Of a DNA stretch of 7,036 nucleotides, positions 5,349 to 7,036 are shown piece after piece. The notes below the pieces were generated by a model. The model was not told where the DNA came from. It worked only from the letters and a program-made list of their open reading frames with translations, and made no database searches. Origin of the DNA: Cyanobacteria bacterium UBA11153 (GTDB lineage Bacteria > Cyanobacteriota > Cyanobacteriia > Cyanobacteriales > Coleofasciculaceae); the NCBI GenBank assembly GCA_003511885.1, contig DOIX01000292.1:8533-15568 (forward strand), written 5' to 3'. The first letter of the stretch is position 1; every line of letters begins with the position of its first letter. The translations under genes and the position numbers were made by a program.

Positions 5349-5407
5349 CAATTGACAATTGTCAATGGACAATTGACAGTTAAGAGTTTATAGTTGACAG
5401 TTGATAA
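5331..5407. repeat. TTGACAA heptamer array, copy 3 (about 11 units)
   Basis: An unbroken 7-bp register runs through TGGACAG, TTGACAA three times (5338-5358), TTGTCAA, TGGACAA, TTGACAG, TTAAGAG, TTTATAG, TTGACAG and TTGATAA. ATTGACAATTGTCAAT (5351-5366) inside it is a perfect 16-bp palindrome. The array begins within the permease gene, supplies its stop codon and fills nearly all of the 76-bp gap before the binding-protein gene. The three exact copies suggest recent expansion. Confidence 0.85.
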
Positions 5408-5408
5408 T
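5366..5408 (+). promoter_or_regulatory. Possible internal promoters for the binding-protein gene
   Basis: Two overlapping candidates lie in the heptamer array. TGGACA (5366-5371) and TATAGT (5389-5394) have a 17-bp spacer. TTAAGA (5380-5385) and GATAAT (5403-5408) also have a 17-bp spacer. Either would start transcription shortly before the ATG at 5425, giving extra binding-protein transcript, as importers often need the lipoprotein in excess. AT-richness makes chance matches likely. Confidence 0.35.
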
Positions 5409-5424
5409 TTATTAAAATAGAAAA

Positions 5425-6516
5425 ATGAAAATGCCAAGACCCAAAATTGCAATAATTTCCGCCTTAGCTCCCATAATTTTCGGATTAATCGCCTGCCAGT
5501 CGCCCCCCCAAACCACATCAGAATCTCCAGAAAATACCAATTCCCAACCAGCAAAAACCTCAACCACAGACTTACCTGGAAAAGGAATTAAAATACGCCC
5601 ATCCTGCGGTCCAGCCCAAATCTCTCGATTTATTGGAGAAATCGTGAATCTTGGACTATCTCAACTGGGTTACGAAGTAGAAAACCTCAAACAACTCGCA
5701 CCTGCTGCCTTACACGTTGCCCTCAGCAATGGCGACTTAGATATTTTTGCCGGACATCGGGAAAAAATGCAAGCAGGATTATTTAAAAAAAGTGGCGGTG
5801 ATGAAAAATTAGAACAAGTTGGCGAAATTGTTTCTAATGTATTTTTAGGATATCAGATCGATAAAAAAACCGCAGAATCAGCCAAAATTACCAACTTTAG
5901 TCAACTCAAAGATCCCAAAATTGCCAAACTATTTGACTCCGATAACGATGGCAAAGCCAACTTAGCTGGCTGTAGTGCAGGTTCCCCTTGTGCCGAATTC
6001 ATCGACTATCAGATTAAAGCTTACGGCTTGCAAGATACCGTCGAACAAGACAAAGGAGAAGAAGCACCTTTATTAGCAGATGTTTTAGCACGATATAAAC
6101 AAGGAAAACCCATCTTATACTTCTCATCCAACATACTCTGGATTACCACAACCCTCAAAACAGGAGCCGATGTAATTTGGTTAGAAGTACCTTTCACCTC
6201 CTTACCCAAAGATTTAGGAGAATTCACAGCTAAAGATACCTCAATAGACGGTAAAAATATTGGCTATCCCATCGATAGATTGCGCGTTGTCGGGCAAAAA
6301 GAATTTTTAAAAACCAACCCAGCCGCCAAAAGCCTATTTGAACAGATTCAGATTCCAGTAGAAGATATTAACGCCGAATTAACCCTCATCGAAAAAGGTG
6401 AAAACAGCCCCGAAGATATCCGCCGTCATGCCGAAGCCTGGGTAAAAAATAACCAACAGAAATTCGATACCTGGATAGAAGAAGCCAAAAAAGCTAGCAA
6501 ACCCAACAGCAATTAA
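5425..6516 (+). CDS. proX: ProX/OpuAC-type substrate-binding lipoprotein, atypical ligand site
   Basis: This 363-residue protein starts with a lipoprotein signal: basic MKMPRPK, a hydrophobic stretch and lipobox LIAC (C24). A Ser/Thr/Pro-rich linker (25-50) leads into the binding domain at DLPGKGIKI (49-57). Family strings include NGDLDIFAG, GYQIDKKTA (142-150), LKDPKIAKLFD (161-171), the cysteine pair GCSAGSPC (C183, C189), YKQGKP (224-229) and DVIWLEVPF (249-257). It should deliver substrate to the permease outside the inner membrane. Aligned without gaps to E. coli ProX from memory, the cage residues W65, W140 and W188 become R112, S187 and S235, so betaine binding is not assured. The ATG at 5425 places the signal correctly; ATG 5431 is also possible. 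There is no clear ribosome site. Third gene of the operon, 76 bp after the permease. Confidence 0.9.
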   Translation: MKMPRPKIAIISALAPIIFGLIACQSPPQTTSESPENTNSQPAKTSTTDLPGKGIKIRPSCGPAQISRFIGEIVNLGLSQLGYEVENLKQLAPAALHVALSNGDLDIFAGHREKMQAGLFKKSGGDEKLEQVGEIVSNVFLGYQIDKKTAESAKITNFSQLKDPKIAKLFDSDNDGKANLAGCSAGSPCAEFIDYQIKAYGLQDTVEQDKGEEAPLLADVLARYKQGKPILYFSSNILWITTTLKTGADVIWLEVPFTSLPKDLGEFTAKDTSIDGKNIGYPIDRLRVVGQKEFLKTNPAAKSLFEQIQIPVEDINAELTLIEKGENSPEDIRRHAEAWVKNNQQKFDTWIEEAKKASKPNSN

Positions 6517-6582
6517 CTCTAATTTATTTAACGTATTCCGCTTAAAAGACAGTGGCGAAGAGCTTCCATGATGTTTTGGTAA

Positions 6583-6610
6583 GGTGCGTTATGGCAAAGC
6601 CTAACGCACC
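6583..6610. repeat. GTGCGTTA-type palindromic repeat, possible terminator
   Basis: GGTGCGTTA (6583-6591) pairs perfectly with TAACGCACC (6602-6610), and GGC/GCC (6593-6595/6599-6601) extends the stem over a 3-nt loop with one bulge. A 6-T run follows at 6620-6625, too far for a textbook terminator. It is the second copy of the repeat at 1024-1050. Confidence 0.7.
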
Positions 6611-6653
6611 AAAACTAACTTTTTTAGTTGGAAGAGGAAGCCATAAATCTCAA

Positions 6654-6680
6654 TCACCTCTCCTTTTAGAGGAGAGGTGA
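6654..6680. terminator. Perfect 10-bp hairpin
   Basis: TCACCTCTCC (6654-6663) and GGAGAGGTGA (6671-6680) are exact complements around TTTTAGA. The stem is GC-rich and stable. Neither side has a strong T-run, so termination would be bidirectional but imperfect. It lies between two converging genes. Confidence 0.45.
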
Positions 6681-6760
6681 AACAGTTAATTGAAAATAGT
6701 ACAAATCATTATTCGCGATTCCTACTCCACTGAATTAAAATAAGTTAAAAATCAGATTGA

Positions 6761-6839
6761 GTCGTCTAAAGACGACTTTAGCTGTGAGACAGTGGTTTTA
6801 ACCACTGGCGGTTTCTGGCGGTTTCTGGCGGTTTCTCAC
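6761..6839. repeat. Compound hairpin repeat with a decamer expansion
   Basis: GTCGTC (6761-6766) pairs with GACGAC (6771-6776). Next, GTGAGA (6784-6789) pairs with TCTCAC (6834-6839) and encloses a second hairpin, CAGTGGTT (6790-6797)/AACCACTG (6800-6807), and three exact tandem copies of TGGCGGTTTC (6806-6835). The hairpin pair resembles a dispersed cyanobacterial repeat I recall; the decamer triplication looks like local slippage. Confidence 0.75.
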
Positions 6840-6866
6840 CATTAATGCCATATCTCAATCTAACCC

Positions 6867-7036
6867 CTATTCTACTGCCAAAAAATCCCACAGAGTATCA
6901 ATCCCACTACCGATATAATCAGAATCCTGATGCTGCTGAATCCAGGCAATGATAGTGGTAAGAAAATTACTGTTATTTTTGCACAACTTACTTAAGGCAT
7001 TAGCAGCATGGCGACGGACATCAGAATGCTCATCAT
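6867..7036 (-). CDS. C-terminal end of a HEAT-repeat protein (partial)
   Basis: The frame enters from the right window edge and ends at TAG (6867-6869), giving 55 residues. DEHSDVRRHAANALSKLC is a typical HEAT helix B, with the D..VR..AA.AL pattern. The tail ends with a DSDYIGSGIDTLWDFL segment, which resembles C-termini of cyanobacterial HEAT-repeat or NACHT-HEAT proteins as I recall them. The function depends on domains outside the window; scaffold, phycobilin lyase-like or NACHT signalling roles are all possible for such repeats. It converges on the transporter operon. There is no start codon in view, so the gene extends to the right. Confidence 0.75.
   Translation of the reverse strand, partial: DEHSDVRRHAANALSKLCKNNSNFLTTIIAWIQQHQDSDYIGSGIDTLWDFLAVE

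Larger units (their letters stand above)
6517..6866. other. Convergent intergenic region full of hairpins
   Basis: No gene is seen between the end of the binding-protein gene and the convergent HEAT-repeat gene. In order the stretch holds a GTGCGTTA-type hairpin (6583-6610), a small hairpin AACTAA/TTAGTT (6613-6629), a perfect 10-bp hairpin (6654-6680), a GTCGTC/GACGAC hairpin (6761-6776) and a hairpin with a decamer tandem repeat (6784-6839). Together they could end transcription from both sides. Confidence 0.7.

Noticed and set aside
5312..5563. 83-aa minus frame rich in VNCQLSTV repeats
   Set aside because: The periodic peptide is just the heptamer array translated; it is antisense to real genes at both ends.
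6806..6835. Decamer tandem repeat as a CRISPR array
   Set aside because: Units are 10 bp with no spacers and no cas genes; it is a simple tandem repeat.

Overview
The window reads as chromosomal DNA of a cyanobacterium, probably filamentous. It is AT-rich. It carries exact copies of the cyanobacterial HIP1 octamer GCGATCGC at 117-124, 4402-4409 and 5283-5290. It has a tRNA interrupted by an IC3-type group I intron, a DUF2288 gene, and intergenic DNA full of short palindromes and heptanucleotide arrays of the kind common in cyanobacteria. The species cannot be named from this sequence.

Layout. 1-48 may be the 3' tail of an upstream gene. 186-519 is tRNA-Arg(CCU), split by a 260-nt group I intron without an ORF (223-482). 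520-1410 has no convincing gene. It holds a terminator-like hairpin, a heptamer array (620-654), a MITE-like segment bounded by 11-bp inverted repeats (770-1080), a perfect 36-bp palindrome (1155-1190) and a doubtful 36-codon ORF. 1411-2028 (+) encodes a membrane-anchored DUF218/YdcF-like protein. Convergent to it, 2002-2649 (-) is the remnant of an AAA ATPase with a Walker A motif, one in-frame amber codon and no 3' half. A strong stem-loop (2710-2759) separates it from a complete DUF2288 gene (2807-3103, -).

3259-6516 (+) is an apparently complete compatible-solute ABC importer operon. It encodes a ProV/OpuAA-type ATPase with a C-terminal CBS module, a ProW/OpuAB-type permease whose start overlaps the ATPase stop (ATGA), and a ProX/OpuAC-type lipoprotein. 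The lipoprotein would capture substrate outside the inner membrane, the permease would carry it, and the ATPase would drive and perhaps osmotically gate transport through its CBS module. By alignment to remembered E. coli ProX, all three tryptophans of the betaine-binding cage are replaced, so the substrate is uncertain.

6517-6866 is a convergent intergenic region of hairpins and a decamer tandem repeat. 6867-7036 (-) is the C-terminal end of a HEAT-repeat protein that continues beyond the window.

The most unusual pattern is a degenerate heptamer (TTGACAA/TTGATAA) forming in-register arrays at 620-654, 3148-3238 and 5331-5407. Because 3 x 7 + 2 = 23, a TTGACA unit and a TTGATAAT unit three repeats later make a -35/-10 pair with an exact 17-bp spacer. 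The array upstream of the transporter operon contains a near-consensus promoter built this way. The array between permease and binding protein also encodes the last residues and stop codon of the permease.
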